Shown here piece after piece: positions 27,412 through 35,002 of a stretch of 64,000 nt of DNA. Each line of letters begins with the position of its first letter. Within the stretch, counting starts at the first letter, position 1. The DNA is taken from NCBI RefSeq assembly GCF_011759375.1, contig NZ_JAARML010000003.1:124001-188000 (forward strand), read 5' to 3'. Below the pieces are notes generated by a model that had not been told where the DNA came from, did no database searches, and saw nothing but the letters and a program-made list of their open reading frames with translations. A program made the position numbers and the translations under genes. The stretch is from Paraflavitalea devenefica (GTDB taxonomy: Bacteria; Bacteroidota; Bacteroidia; Chitinophagales; Chitinophagaceae).

Positions 27412-28698
27412 TTAGCTGAGGTGGATTTTCTCCAATTGATTGATCTTTTCCAGGATGAGCTTTTTTTCTGCGAGGGAAGTGGTGAGCTCATGCGCCTGCT
27501 GTAGAAGTTTACGGGCATTGATGCAGTCGCCCACCTGGCTATACAGGTCGCCCATGACGGCGCTGTACAGGTATTGGGTGGCCAACAGTTTGTCAATGCC
27601 TTCAATTTGCCGGATCTCCCGGAGGGCTTGTCCGGCCTGATCCAGTTGTGCCAGTACAATGGCGCGGTTCAGCTTCACCAGTGCGGTTGGTTTTTGTTCC
27701 AGCAACAGGTCATAGAGGTAGAGCATGCGCTCCCAGTTGGTTTGTTCGAAGCTGCCGGCCATGCAATGTTCCGCTGCAATGGCCGATTCAATATGAAAGA
27801 TGGTCAGCTCCTGTCCCTGCGAGGAATGATTGAGGTATTGAAAGCCTTTGTTGATAAGGTCTTTATCCCAGGTATTGCGGTCCTGGTGTTGCAGTAGGAT
27901 GATGGTATTGTTTTCTCCTATGCGGCTTTCAAAGCGGGATGCCTGGAAACACATGAGGGCCAGCAGGGCAAAGGTGGCCGGCCGGTTGCCTACCGCATGG
28001 TTAGACAGCAGGACCACCAGGCGCATGGCTTCCACGCAGCAGTCGCGGCGTATCAGCTCATCTTCCTTACAGGAGTTATACCCTTCATTAAACAGCAGGT
28101 ATAATACAGCATACACGATCTCCAGCCGTTCTGTGAGCTGGTTGCCTATGGGAATCTCCAAAGCAATGTGTTCTTCCTGCAGGAATTGTTTGGCTCGATA
28201 GAGCCGTTTCTGGATGGTGGCTTCGTTGGTTACCAAAGCCCGGGCGATTTCTGCCGTACTGAAACCGGAGATGGTTTTTAAGGTCAGCGCTATCTGGTCT
28301 TCTTCTTTCAGGGAAGGATGGCAGCAGGCGAAGATCATACGCAACTGGCTGTCGGCAATTTCAGTATCGAGGAAAAACTGCGCTGCTGTCTCCACTGCTT
28401 CATCGGCCTGTGCCTGTAGTTGTTGGGCGAGGTCTTCTGAATACAGACGTGTCAGGTGCTGCCGGCGGATGATGTCAATGGCTTTGTTTTTAGCTACCCG
28501 CATGAGCCATGCTGCCGGGTTATCGGGCAACTGGCCATAACGCCAGGTTTGTGCCGCTTTCAGGAATGCTTCCTGGACCACATCTTCCACCATGCTGAGG
28601 TTATGTATACCAAATACACGGGTAAGCACAGCCATCATTTTCCCGGATTCATGCCGGAAAAGATGCTCCACAACCTGCTGAGGTGATTCGTGTGACAC
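27412..28698 (-). CDS. ECF42-type RNA polymerase sigma factor
   Basis: Sigma-70-family factor of 428 residues with a long C-terminal extension. Region 2 (about 10-85) includes MVEDVVQEAFLKAAQTW and NPAAWLMRVAKNKAIDIIRRQH; region 4 (about 115-170) has FSTAEIARALVTNEATIQKRLYRAKQFL. Residues about 185-428 form the helical, TPR-like SnoaL-free extension typical of ECF42 (for example RLEIVYAVLYLLFNEGYN and ALVKLNRAIVLAQLDQAGQAL). The family has no classical anti-sigma and is normally encoded next to YCII/DGPF proteins, exactly as here. The start is GTG at 28698. Confidence 0.92.
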   Translation of the reverse strand: MSHESPQQVVEHLFRHESGKMMAVLTRVFGIHNLSMVEDVVQEAFLKAAQTWRYGQLPDNPAAWLMRVAKNKAIDIIRRQHLTRLYSEDLAQQLQAQADEAVETAAQFFLDTEIADSQLRMIFACCHPSLKEEDQIALTLKTISGFSTAEIARALVTNEATIQKRLYRAKQFLQEEHIALEIPIGNQLTERLEIVYAVLYLLFNEGYNSCKEDELIRRDCCVEAMRLVVLLSNHAVGNRPATFALLALMCFQASRFESRIGENNTIILLQHQDRNTWDKDLINKGFQYLNHSSQGQELTIFHIESAIAAEHCMAGSFEQTNWERMLYLYDLLLEQKPTALVKLNRAIVLAQLDQAGQALREIRQIEGIDKLLATQYLYSAVMGDLYSQVGDCINARKLLQQAHELTTSLAEKKLILEKINQLEKIHLS

Positions 28699-28724
28699 GT
28701 TGCTGCGTTGAATGGCTGGTTAGC

Positions 28725-28766
28725 GGATACCAGTTACCTGTACCGGCAACTGGTAATCCGTAACGG
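28725..28766. repeat. Degenerate, partly inverted heptamer array
   Basis: Between the DGPF gene and the ECF42 gene the sequence runs GGATACC, AGTTACC, TGTACCG, GCAACTG, GTAATCC and GTAACGG. The left half carries TACC and the right half its inverse GGTA, so it reads as a small inverted array. The phase is less regular than in the other heptamer arrays. Confidence 0.45.
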
Positions 28767-28784
28767 TATATTGTGTTTTGGGTT

Positions 28785-29144
28785 TTATGCTTCTGCTGGT
28801 TTCGGCACGACCATTACTTCCCGTACTTCTATGCTTCCATTGATGTCGAAATCGGGATATCCCCTGGTGAGTTTTATGGCCTCCTCTATATTATTGGCCT
28901 TGACAATGAAGTAACCGCCTACGAGTTCCTTGCTTTCTGCAAAAGGCCCATCCGTTGCTACGGCATTTTTACCGGATACGATCTTTCCTCCTTTCATCAG
29001 CGGGCGGCCTTCTACATATACGCCTTCGCTCCTGAGCTGCTTTACCCAATTGATCCATTTGTACATATTGCTTTCCGCTTCCTGGGCGCTCAAATTCAGG
29101 TCTTCATAATAGGGGGCTTTGAAAATGAACATAAACTCTTTCAT
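28785..29144 (-). CDS. YCII/DGPF-domain protein, ECF42 partner
   Basis: 119-residue YCII-related protein beginning MKEFMFIFKAPYYEDLNLS. The name motif is seen in VATDGPFAESKELVGGYFIVKA, and the fold ends with FDINGSIEVREVMVVPKP. Proteins of this family are established neighbours and probable regulon members or co-regulators of ECF42 sigma factors. It lies directly upstream of the sigma gene on the same strand, so the order is DGPF then sigma. The biochemical role is not known. Confidence 0.9.
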   Translation of the reverse strand: MKEFMFIFKAPYYEDLNLSAQEAESNMYKWINWVKQLRSEGVYVEGRPLMKGGKIVSGKNAVATDGPFAESKELVGGYFIVKANNIEEAIKLTRGYPDFDINGSIEVREVMVVPKPAEA

Positions 29145-29250
29145 AATACTGTGTTTTAAGATTAATAATGCAGTTGCCGCCAGTATGACGAACAAAGAAG
29201 AAGGCGCAGGACAAATTTGAGAAAATATTTCCGGGCAGCGCTATCCGCCT

Positions 29251-29279
29251 ATAAAAACCCGGCATTAGCCGGGTTTTAT
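29251..29279. terminator. Bidirectional hairpin terminator
   Basis: AAAACCCGGC pairs with GCCGGGTTTT around ATTA, with A and T runs on either side. It lies 107 bases upstream of the DGPF gene and downstream of the small minus-strand frame at 29444-29665. Confidence 0.7.
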
Positions 29280-29443
29280 GTGTTTCAAGGATAGTATGTT
29301 GTATAGGTTTATGGAACGATAAAGGTTTTGCTGTGCCTGGGTTTGGTAATGGGCTATTTCCACATGGCCGGCAGGAATAAATGTAAAAAATACTCATTAT
29401 TTGTGTAATAGTACGTTTCTTATGATCTGTAAGGCGCAATAAG

Positions 29444-29665
29444 TCATGAACCCAGCCGGGAATATTGGTGTTTACGAAAAAGCGCCTTAATTTTACGCTG
29501 TTCAGTTAGCCGATCTTTACACTCCGTACCTCCGGCAAAACGGTAATCCTTGAGTAACTCCACCCATTTCTTTCGATTGCTATCTAACCAAAAGATATGA
29601 GAGGTTGTCAAAGGGGCCTTATTTCGCAATAAAACAAAGGGGGAAAACGCAATGATGAAGAACAT
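29444..29665 (-). CDS. Possible small gene or gene fragment
   Basis: A 73-codon frame with ATG start: a hydrophobic N-terminus (MFFIIAFSPFVLL) and then a basic stretch (SNRKKWVELLKDYRF, TEQRKIKALFRKHQY). I recognise no family. It is followed, 165 bases on, by a good terminator, which favours some transcription here, but it could equally be a remnant of a larger gene. Confidence 0.25.
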   Translation of the reverse strand: MFFIIAFSPFVLLRNKAPLTTSHIFWLDSNRKKWVELLKDYRFAGGTECKDRLTEQRKIKALFRKHQYSRLGS

Positions 29666-29767
29666 GAATGATTAAAACTTTGCGTTCTTTGGTTTATCCG
29701 CGTAAGCGGTATACGGAATATTTAAAGCTTCTTTTGTACAACCTCTTTTTCATTTCCTGCAGGCGGC

Positions 29768-29775
29768 TATTTTTG
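29768..29775 (+). promoter_or_regulatory. Bestrophin -7 element abutting the start codon
   Basis: TATTTTTG matches TAnnTTTG exactly and ends only four bases before the ATG at 29780, so the predicted transcription start is at or within the start codon. Confidence 0.5.
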
Positions 29776-29779
29776 TAGT

Positions 29780-30658
29780 ATGATCACTTATAATCCTAAA
29801 GACTGGTTTACTTTTATTTTCCGCTTTCATAAAGCCGATACGTTACGGTCACTGACGCCGCTTATATTGGGTATTTGTGTGTATTCGGGTATCATTGCTG
29901 TTTTGGAGATTGAGATTTTCCGGCTCAGCCAGAATAATTACCTGAAGAATATTTCGATGATGAATACTCTACTGAGCTTTGTGATCTCGATGTTGCTGGT
30001 ATTCCGTACAAATACGGCTTATGACCGCTGGTGGGAAGGACGTAAGCTCTGGGGTTCCCTGGTCAATAACAGCCGGAACCTGGCTATTAAGATGAATGCC
30101 ATGCTGGAGCCTACTGATGAGGGTAACCGCGCTTTTTTCCGCCGGGTCATTCCTATGTATGCTTCTGTGCTTTCCCGGCACCTTGGCGCCGAGAGCACCC
30201 GGCTGGCGCTGGATGAAAAAGAACATCCTGAACTGGGCCAACTGGATGCGGCCAAGCATGTACCCAACCAGGTAGCCGCTTTGTTACTGCAACGGGTAAA
30301 CCGCCTATACCAGGAGGGTATTATTAAAGGCGATCAACTGATTACGTTGAATGCGGAACTGCAGTCTTTTACCGATGTATGCGGCGCCTGTGAGCGGATC
30401 AAGAATACTCCCATTCCTTTCTCCTATAGTGTATTCCTGAAGAAGTTCATTTTCTTTTATGTGATGACGCTGCCGCTGAGCTTTGTGTTCAGCATGGGCT
30501 ATATCACGATCCCTGTAGTAGCCTTTATTTTTTATGTGCTGGCCAGCCTTGAGCTGATCGCGGAAGAGATTGAAGATCCCTTTGGCGATGATGCCAATGA
30601 CCTTCCTACGCAAAAGATTGCGGATAATATCAGGAAGCATGTCAGGGAAATATTGTAA
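29780..30658 (+). CDS. Bestrophin-family membrane channel
   Basis: Inner-membrane protein of the bacterial bestrophin (UPF0187) family, known in studied members to form pentameric ion channels. The 292-residue sequence has the family motifs MITYNPKDWFTFIFRFHKADTLR at the N-terminus, FRTNTAYDRWWEGRKLWGSLVNNSRNL near residue 75, IKNTPIPFSYSVFLKKFIFFYV near 209 and the C-terminal ELIAEEIEDPFGDDANDLP. Four hydrophobic segments fit the fold. It is monocistronic. Confidence 0.94.
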   Translation: MITYNPKDWFTFIFRFHKADTLRSLTPLILGICVYSGIIAVLEIEIFRLSQNNYLKNISMMNTLLSFVISMLLVFRTNTAYDRWWEGRKLWGSLVNNSRNLAIKMNAMLEPTDEGNRAFFRRVIPMYASVLSRHLGAESTRLALDEKEHPELGQLDAAKHVPNQVAALLLQRVNRLYQEGIIKGDQLITLNAELQSFTDVCGACERIKNTPIPFSYSVFLKKFIFFYVMTLPLSFVFSMGYITIPVVAFIFYVLASLELIAEEIEDPFGDDANDLPTQKIADNIRKHVREIL

Positions 30659-30674
30659 CTGCTTTTGTAAAGTA

Positions 30675-30713
30675 CCCTTCGACAGGCTCAGGGTGACATT
30701 GCTCAGGGTGACA
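30675..30713. repeat. Interspersed TTCGACAGGCTCAGG repeat, copy 2
   Basis: CCCTTCGACAGGCTCAGGG followed by TGACA, with the part GCTCAGGGTGACA duplicated at once (30701-30713). It sits in the convergent gap after the bestrophin gene. Confidence 0.8.
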
Positions 30714-30724
30714 GCTTATCCTAT

Positions 30725-31561
30725 TTATAATGTAAACCGGATGGCGGTTACTATGTAAAAGAGGTTGGTTCCCTGTTCTGAAAGATCGGGCCGCCCGGGA
30801 ACGGAAATTAGATTTTCCGGTATTACGTAAGACGGGTTTACGATCAGTTGCACTTTTTTGTAACCATAGACTACCGGGCATGACAGTTCGTAAGAGAGCA
30901 GGTTGAACCGGCTGCTGCTCCGGGTGATTGCTTCCTGCCCTGCCGGGAAAATGAGGAATTGCTTATCCTGGTAATAAGTTTCTGTAAAACGCTGCGTACC
31001 TGCATAGAGATAAACAGATGGATCAATAACGAGCACGCCGGGGCCCAGTTGCTCTGTTCTGAAGAGATGGTCCAGGCCTGCAAAGGCAGTAAAGTCTGCT
31101 GCATCACTCCATTTTACATCCCCGCCAACGTTGAGGTTGAGTATTTTATTGGTATGGGATAGGTTGATGCCGGCGGAACCTTTCAGGGCCGATTGAACCA
31201 GGCCACTTTGTTTGTCATAGAAAAAGCCATTGACAAAGATGTTACCTGTCCAGTTTTCTTTCTTATTCTTAAACCGGTAACCTGTTTCCACAATGGAGGC
31301 TGCATATTTGGTAGCAAGCTCATTGCTGATGAATGCAAAGCTGGCATTGAGGTAGATCCCATTCCGGAAGTTGATGCCGGTAAAGGGAATGAATGCTTTA
31401 CTGTGGAGGCTATCGGTTCTGCCATAGTAGTTGATGGCGGAGTTATAGGCGGCGCCTATAACAAAGTTTGTTTTGCTGCCGGTGGAAGCAGAATCGGATA
31501 CCTGACTGTATCCGTAGATGGACAGCAGGCTTACAGACCCGTATAACAGAAATGCTTTCAT
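30725..31561 (-). CDS. Exported protein, probable outer-membrane beta-barrel
   Basis: 278 residues with signal MKAFLLYGSVSLLSIYGYSQ, which sets the start. The mature part alternates hydrophobic and polar residues in aromatic-rich strands (NAINYYGRTDS-like segments, GINFRNGIYLNASFAFISNE, YVIPENLISVPG) and ends in a C-terminal Phe-Thr-Leu (IVTAIRFTL) as barrels do. No named family is recognised. The Ala/Thr-rich secreted gene lies upstream on the same strand, separated by a perfect hairpin. Confidence 0.7.
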   Translation of the reverse strand: MKAFLLYGSVSLLSIYGYSQVSDSASTGSKTNFVIGAAYNSAINYYGRTDSLHSKAFIPFTGINFRNGIYLNASFAFISNELATKYAASIVETGYRFKNKKENWTGNIFVNGFFYDKQSGLVQSALKGSAGINLSHTNKILNLNVGGDVKWSDAADFTAFAGLDHLFRTEQLGPGVLVIDPSVYLYAGTQRFTETYYQDKQFLIFPAGQEAITRSSSRFNLLSYELSCPVVYGYKKVQLIVNPSYVIPENLISVPGRPDLSEQGTNLFYIVTAIRFTL

Positions 31562-31586
31562 AACAGGTGATTGTGTAGGGAAGGAA

Positions 31587-31611
31587 GAAATCCTCCACGC
31601 AGGAGGATTTC
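31587..31611 (-). terminator. Intercistronic perfect hairpin
   Basis: GAAATCCTCC pairs perfectly with GGAGGATTTC around ACGCA. On the minus strand it is followed by TTCCTTCC. It lies 15 bases after the Ala/Thr-rich gene and 26 before the barrel gene, so it may reduce read-through between the two. Confidence 0.6.
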
Positions 31612-31625
31612 CCGGTTTGTTGTTA

Positions 31626-32144
31626 TTAATGTGATCTAACTTTTGATGCTGTGGCAACGGTTGTTGCAGAGCTTACCTGTACAGATTTGTCGCTTGTTGC
31701 TTCAGCTACTTTGCCGGTTGTTGATTTTACGGCAGACTCTGTACGGGTTTTGATCTCCTTTACTTTTTCTACTGCTTTTTCCTTTGTATCTGTTATTGTT
31801 TCTTTTGCAGTGCTGGTCACCGTTTGGTTTATTTCACTGTTTGATTGGGCATTCACCTGCAGGTCCCCATCCAGGCCGGCGTTTACTGCTGCTGTTGTGT
31901 TGGTGTTGCCTGCAACAGTCGCATTGCTGCCTGTTGTCAACGTTTTTGTTGCCTGCAATGCCTTGCTGGTGGCCGCTTGTGTGCTGAGCGTAGTGGCCCT
32001 TAATGCATTGCTAACCCCTGCTGTGTTGATCCCTGTTAGTACTTTTGCAGTAGCTGATGTAGCTCCTGTTAATCCCAATTGTGCGCTGGCCGTTGATGTT
32101 GCGGCCATGGAAATAGCGATCAGACATACTTTGATAGTCTTCAT
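31626..32144 (-). CDS. Secreted Ala/Thr/Ser-rich low-complexity protein
   Basis: 172 residues. The signal is MKTIKVCLIAISMAATSTASAQ. The mature chain is dominated by Ala, Thr, Ser and Val, with TATKVL/ATKALQATKTL-like heptads and a Lys/Glu-rich coiled-coil-like part (AKETITDTKEKAVEKVKEIKTR). It could be a surface spacer or stress-induced protein; I recognise no family. Its composition differs sharply from its neighbours, but codon pattern and signal support it as a gene. Confidence 0.65.
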   Translation of the reverse strand: MKTIKVCLIAISMAATSTASAQLGLTGATSATAKVLTGINTAGVSNALRATTLSTQAATSKALQATKTLTTGSNATVAGNTNTTAAVNAGLDGDLQVNAQSNSEINQTVTSTAKETITDTKEKAVEKVKEIKTRTESAVKSTTGKVAEATSDKSVQVSSATTVATASKVRSH

Positions 32145-32326
32145 AACTGTGTGTTTTAGTAAATAAAAAAGTTACGATCTTACGGCGGGGTATATTGTTC
32201 CACATTATGAAACAGGTACTTATACTGCCGCAGGATGGGCAGGGCGCTGTTTCAAACCGGGTACGTATAAGAGACCGTGAGAAATATCAAAAGTTTAACG
32301 CCGGTGACCGCCAGTTTTTATTTTCT

Positions 32327-33211
32327 TTATTCCATTTCAGCAGGAGATAGTTTGTATTTCAGGGCATGGTGGTGTGGAATGACCGGTTGGCGTTTATGTG
32401 CGGCCCATACTTTCAGAAAACTGGCGCCGTAGTAGAACATGAAGGAGCAATAGAATACAAAGAGCAGGAGCAATACAAAAGAGGTGGAAGTGGCGTAGAT
32501 GTTTTTGATGGCACTGTACGACAGCAATACGCCCAGTATCATTTTCCCTATGGTAAAGAGCAAACTGGTAAAGAGGGCCCCTCCGATTGTTACACGCCAG
32601 GTAGTATATCCATCGGCCAGGTATTTAAACAGGGCGGCGAACCAGGCTGTAGCGGCGGCTATGGAGATGAGTTGTTTTAAAAGCCTTACCAGGAATACCA
32701 CCCGCTCCGGTAACAGGGATATTACGCCTTCTGCAAAGAGTACCGACAGGAAGAGGATGCCTGCGAAGATAATGGCTATGAATGACCTGCCTCTTTGCTT
32801 TAGCTGTAGTTTTAACCCGTAACCGTCTTTTATACGTATATCCCATAACTGGTTCAATGAATCCCTGATGACTTTAAAAAGGGTAGTGGCTACGAAGAGC
32901 AGGAAGACGAACAGGCCGGCGGCAATGTACCAGGTTTGTACCAGCGAACGTACGTTGCGCAGGGTTTCCCGCATTTCATCCACTGCATTGGGGCCTAGTA
33001 TGTCGGTAAGCCCGCTGAAGAACTGCCGGCCAATGGTCCTGCGGCCCATGATGAGCCCGAAGATCTGTATGAGCAGGATGAGGATAGCCGGCAGGGCAAA
33101 GGTGGTAAAGAATGCTGTGGCGGCTGCCATGCGCAAGGGATCATTTTTTTTAAATTCCCGGTAAGCGGCCTTTAATAATCCGAGCAATGTGACAGCAGCG
33201 CGAAAAACCAT
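32327..33211 (-). CDS. YihY/BrkB-family inner-membrane protein
   Basis: 294 residues with about six membrane spans. Family signatures are RMAAATAFFTTFALPAILILLIQIFG (about 27-52), the ASLAFYT-equivalent TAFFTTFALPA, WDIRIKDGYGLKLQLKQRGRSF, and LFTSLLFTIGKMILGVLLSYS with the final YCSFMFYYGASFLKVWA. The family was once called RNase BN but is now treated as a membrane protein of unknown, perhaps transport, function. It is a single gene upstream-adjacent to the LytTR regulator. Confidence 0.92.
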   Translation of the reverse strand: MVFRAAVTLLGLLKAAYREFKKNDPLRMAAATAFFTTFALPAILILLIQIFGLIMGRRTIGRQFFSGLTDILGPNAVDEMRETLRNVRSLVQTWYIAAGLFVFLLFVATTLFKVIRDSLNQLWDIRIKDGYGLKLQLKQRGRSFIAIIFAGILFLSVLFAEGVISLLPERVVFLVRLLKQLISIAAATAWFAALFKYLADGYTTWRVTIGGALFTSLLFTIGKMILGVLLSYSAIKNIYATSTSFVLLLLFVFYCSFMFYYGASFLKVWAAHKRQPVIPHHHALKYKLSPAEME

Positions 33212-33289
33212 TATACATCCATTTTAGACTTCATTATCAATTACAGGGTCTGGAAATGAAGGTAACTAAAATGATGAATTAGCGTTGTA

Positions 33290-34030
33290 TTATATCTTTT
33301 CCAGGAGGTTAAGGAAGTCCTGTTTTTTGTTTCTTGATACAGGTATGTTGGAGCCATTGGCCATGATGACTTCCCCGCCATCGCCCCGTATGTATTTTTG
33401 TACGTAGCGCAGGTTGATGAGGTAGCTGTTGTGGATACGGCAAAATCCTTTGCTTTCCAGTACTTCTTCCACCTCTTTGAGGGTTTTGGAAATGAGCGAT
33501 ACTTTGCCATTGTTCAGGAAGAAGCGGGTATAGCCGCCCTCGGACTCACAGTAATAGATGTCTTCGCTTTGCAGTATCTGCAAGCCTTCGAGGGTGGGCA
33601 GGGCAATACGGTCGCCTGCTTTTTGCCTGTTGAGGTATTCGATCAACCCTTCTATTTGGTTGGAGGGTTGGGATGAACGTTGCTGTGCGGCCCTTTGTAC
33701 GGCCTGTACGAGTTCATCCTTGTCTACCGGTTTTAAGATATAATCCAGCGCATTGTGTCGAATGGCCTTGATGGCATATTCATTGTAGGCGGTGGTAAAG
33801 ATGAGCTTGAAATTGGTATAGCGGCAGGCTTCCAGCATATCAAAACCATTCATGCCGGGCATTTCTATATCAAGGAATACCATGTCGGGCCGGTGAAGGG
33901 TGATGGCATCCACGCCTGCCTGACCATCAGCGCAGGAAGCCAGCACTTGTACCTGCGGGCAAAATTTCTGTAGTAAGAGGGCCAGCACATCGCGGCAGTG
34001 TTTTTCGTCATCAACAATAATAGCGGTCAT
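33290..34030 (-). CDS. LytTR-family response regulator
   Basis: 246-residue two-component regulator. The receiver (about 1-120) shows the acidic pair in TAIIVDDEKHC, phospho-acceptor Asp in MVFLDIEMPGMNGF near residue 54, Thr in IFTTAYNEYA and Lys in DYILKPVDKDEL. The LytTR DNA-binding domain (about 140-246) shows IYYCESEGGYTRFFLNNGK and FCRIHNSYLINLRYVQKYIR. Its ATG overlaps, as ATGA, the stop of a kinase remnant (34027-34116), so it was once the second gene of a kinase-regulator operon. The divergent LytS-type kinase at 35003 is now the likely partner. Confidence 0.95.
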   Translation of the reverse strand: MTAIIVDDEKHCRDVLALLLQKFCPQVQVLASCADGQAGVDAITLHRPDMVFLDIEMPGMNGFDMLEACRYTNFKLIFTTAYNEYAIKAIRHNALDYILKPVDKDELVQAVQRAAQQRSSQPSNQIEGLIEYLNRQKAGDRIALPTLEGLQILQSEDIYYCESEGGYTRFFLNNGKVSLISKTLKEVEEVLESKGFCRIHNSYLINLRYVQKYIRGDGGEVIMANGSNIPVSRNKKQDFLNLLEKI

Positions 34031-34116
34031 GGTTGTTTTAATTTCATGGTGAGTATAACAGTTGTTCCGGCGGCCTGCCCGGCAGCGTCATAAAGATCGG
34101 AAATCTGCAGTAAGGT
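34027..34116 (-). pseudogene. C-terminal remnant of a LytS-type histidine kinase
   Basis: Thirty codons, ending in TGA, directly after the stop of the T9SS gene and in the same frame. They encode ISDLYDAAGQAAGTTVILTM. This matches the last strand of the ATPase domain of LytS-type kinases and in particular the C-terminus of the intact kinase nearby (VVDLYNGVQEATGTKVIICL). The remnant stop overlaps the regulator ATG as ATGA, the usual kinase-regulator junction. So the 5' part of an ancestral kinase gene was deleted or replaced. Confidence 0.8.
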
Positions 34117-34881
34117 TTATTGTTTAATGATTTTGAGGGCAGGGAAGGTGTTACCGGCCGACCGGATGAAATAGGTAGCAGGTGGCAGGGCATGCAGGTC
34201 CCAGTTGATGGTATTCAATCCCTGTTGCAGGGCTACCGGCTTGACCGCTACCTGCTGACCACTCATGTTGATGATAGACCAGGTGTCACTTATTTTCTGT
34301 GTGCTGTTGACGGCAATGGAAATTTTCCCTACAACCGGATTGGGGAATACAGACACGCCGCCGGTTAGTTCCTTTTTGATGATGACAATGGGAGAATATT
34401 TAAAGCTGAGGTCTTTATCGAAGATCTTGAGTCGATAATAAGTAACGGGGGCGAAGGGGGCGGCATCAATGGCATCGTACCAGGTGGGCGTGGTGCTGTT
34501 ACCTTTGCTTTTAACAATGGTCAACGTTGTAAAGTGTATGCCATCGGCAGCCCGCTCTACCTGGTAATGATCGGTATTGAACTCCTGGGCTGTTTTCCAT
34601 TCCAGGAATGTTTGACCTTCCCTGATGGCACCCGTAAAGTAAGTGAGGGTTACTGGCAGTGGATTGTTCAGCCCTACGGCAAGCGGTTGCTGAAAGCCCT
34701 GGGTAAGCAAGAGGTTGCCATTGCTGACGGTAGTGGTGGCTATCTCCCCCAGGGTGAAGGAAATTTGGCAGTTGGGGGCTACCAGGTCGGCACCGGCAGG
34801 CGCTATTGTTTTCCGCTCCAGGGATTGCGCTTTTGCTGCGAGTACACCCGACATGGCCATGAGTAGTATAAGATGTTTCAT
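34117..34881 (-). CDS. T9SS type A sorting-domain protein
   Basis: 254-residue secreted protein, start set by signal MKHLILLMAMSGVLAAKAQS. The first part (SFTLGEIATTTVSNGNLLLTQGFQQP) is a motif frequent in short Bacteroidota surface proteins. The middle (LEWKTAQEFNTDHYQVERAADGIHFTTL) is fibronectin-III-like. The C-terminus (SVFPNPVVGKISIAV to ATYFIRSAG) is a Por/T9SS sorting domain. Function unknown. The gene seems to have landed in front of the LytTR regulator, replacing most of a kinase gene. Confidence 0.85.
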   Translation of the reverse strand: MKHLILLMAMSGVLAAKAQSLERKTIAPAGADLVAPNCQISFTLGEIATTTVSNGNLLLTQGFQQPLAVGLNNPLPVTLTYFTGAIREGQTFLEWKTAQEFNTDHYQVERAADGIHFTTLTIVKSKGNSTTPTWYDAIDAAPFAPVTYYRLKIFDKDLSFKYSPIVIIKKELTGGVSVFPNPVVGKISIAVNSTQKISDTWSIINMSGQQVAVKPVALQQGLNTINWDLHALPPATYFIRSAGNTFPALKIIKQ

Positions 34882-34993
34882 TAGTGCTGATTTACGCCAC
34901 CAAATTAGGGCGGATGGCAGGGGGCGGGAAGCCAAGATGAATAACTGGTAGCATTGGGTTAATAACTAACATGGCAGTCTTCTTCTGTATTTC

Positions 34994-35001
34994 TATCTTT
35001 G
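34994..35001 (+). promoter_or_regulatory. -7 element abutting the kinase start
   Basis: TATCTTTG matches TAnnTTTG exactly and ends one base before the ATG at 35003. Transcription would begin inside the annotated coding sequence, which favours the in-frame GTG at 35033 as the real start. Confidence 0.5.
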
Positions 35002-35002
35002 A

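Noticed and set aside
29104..29439. 111-codon minus-strand frame before the DGPF gene
   Set aside because: It overlaps the terminator at 29251 and the DGPF start in another frame; composition is not protein-like.
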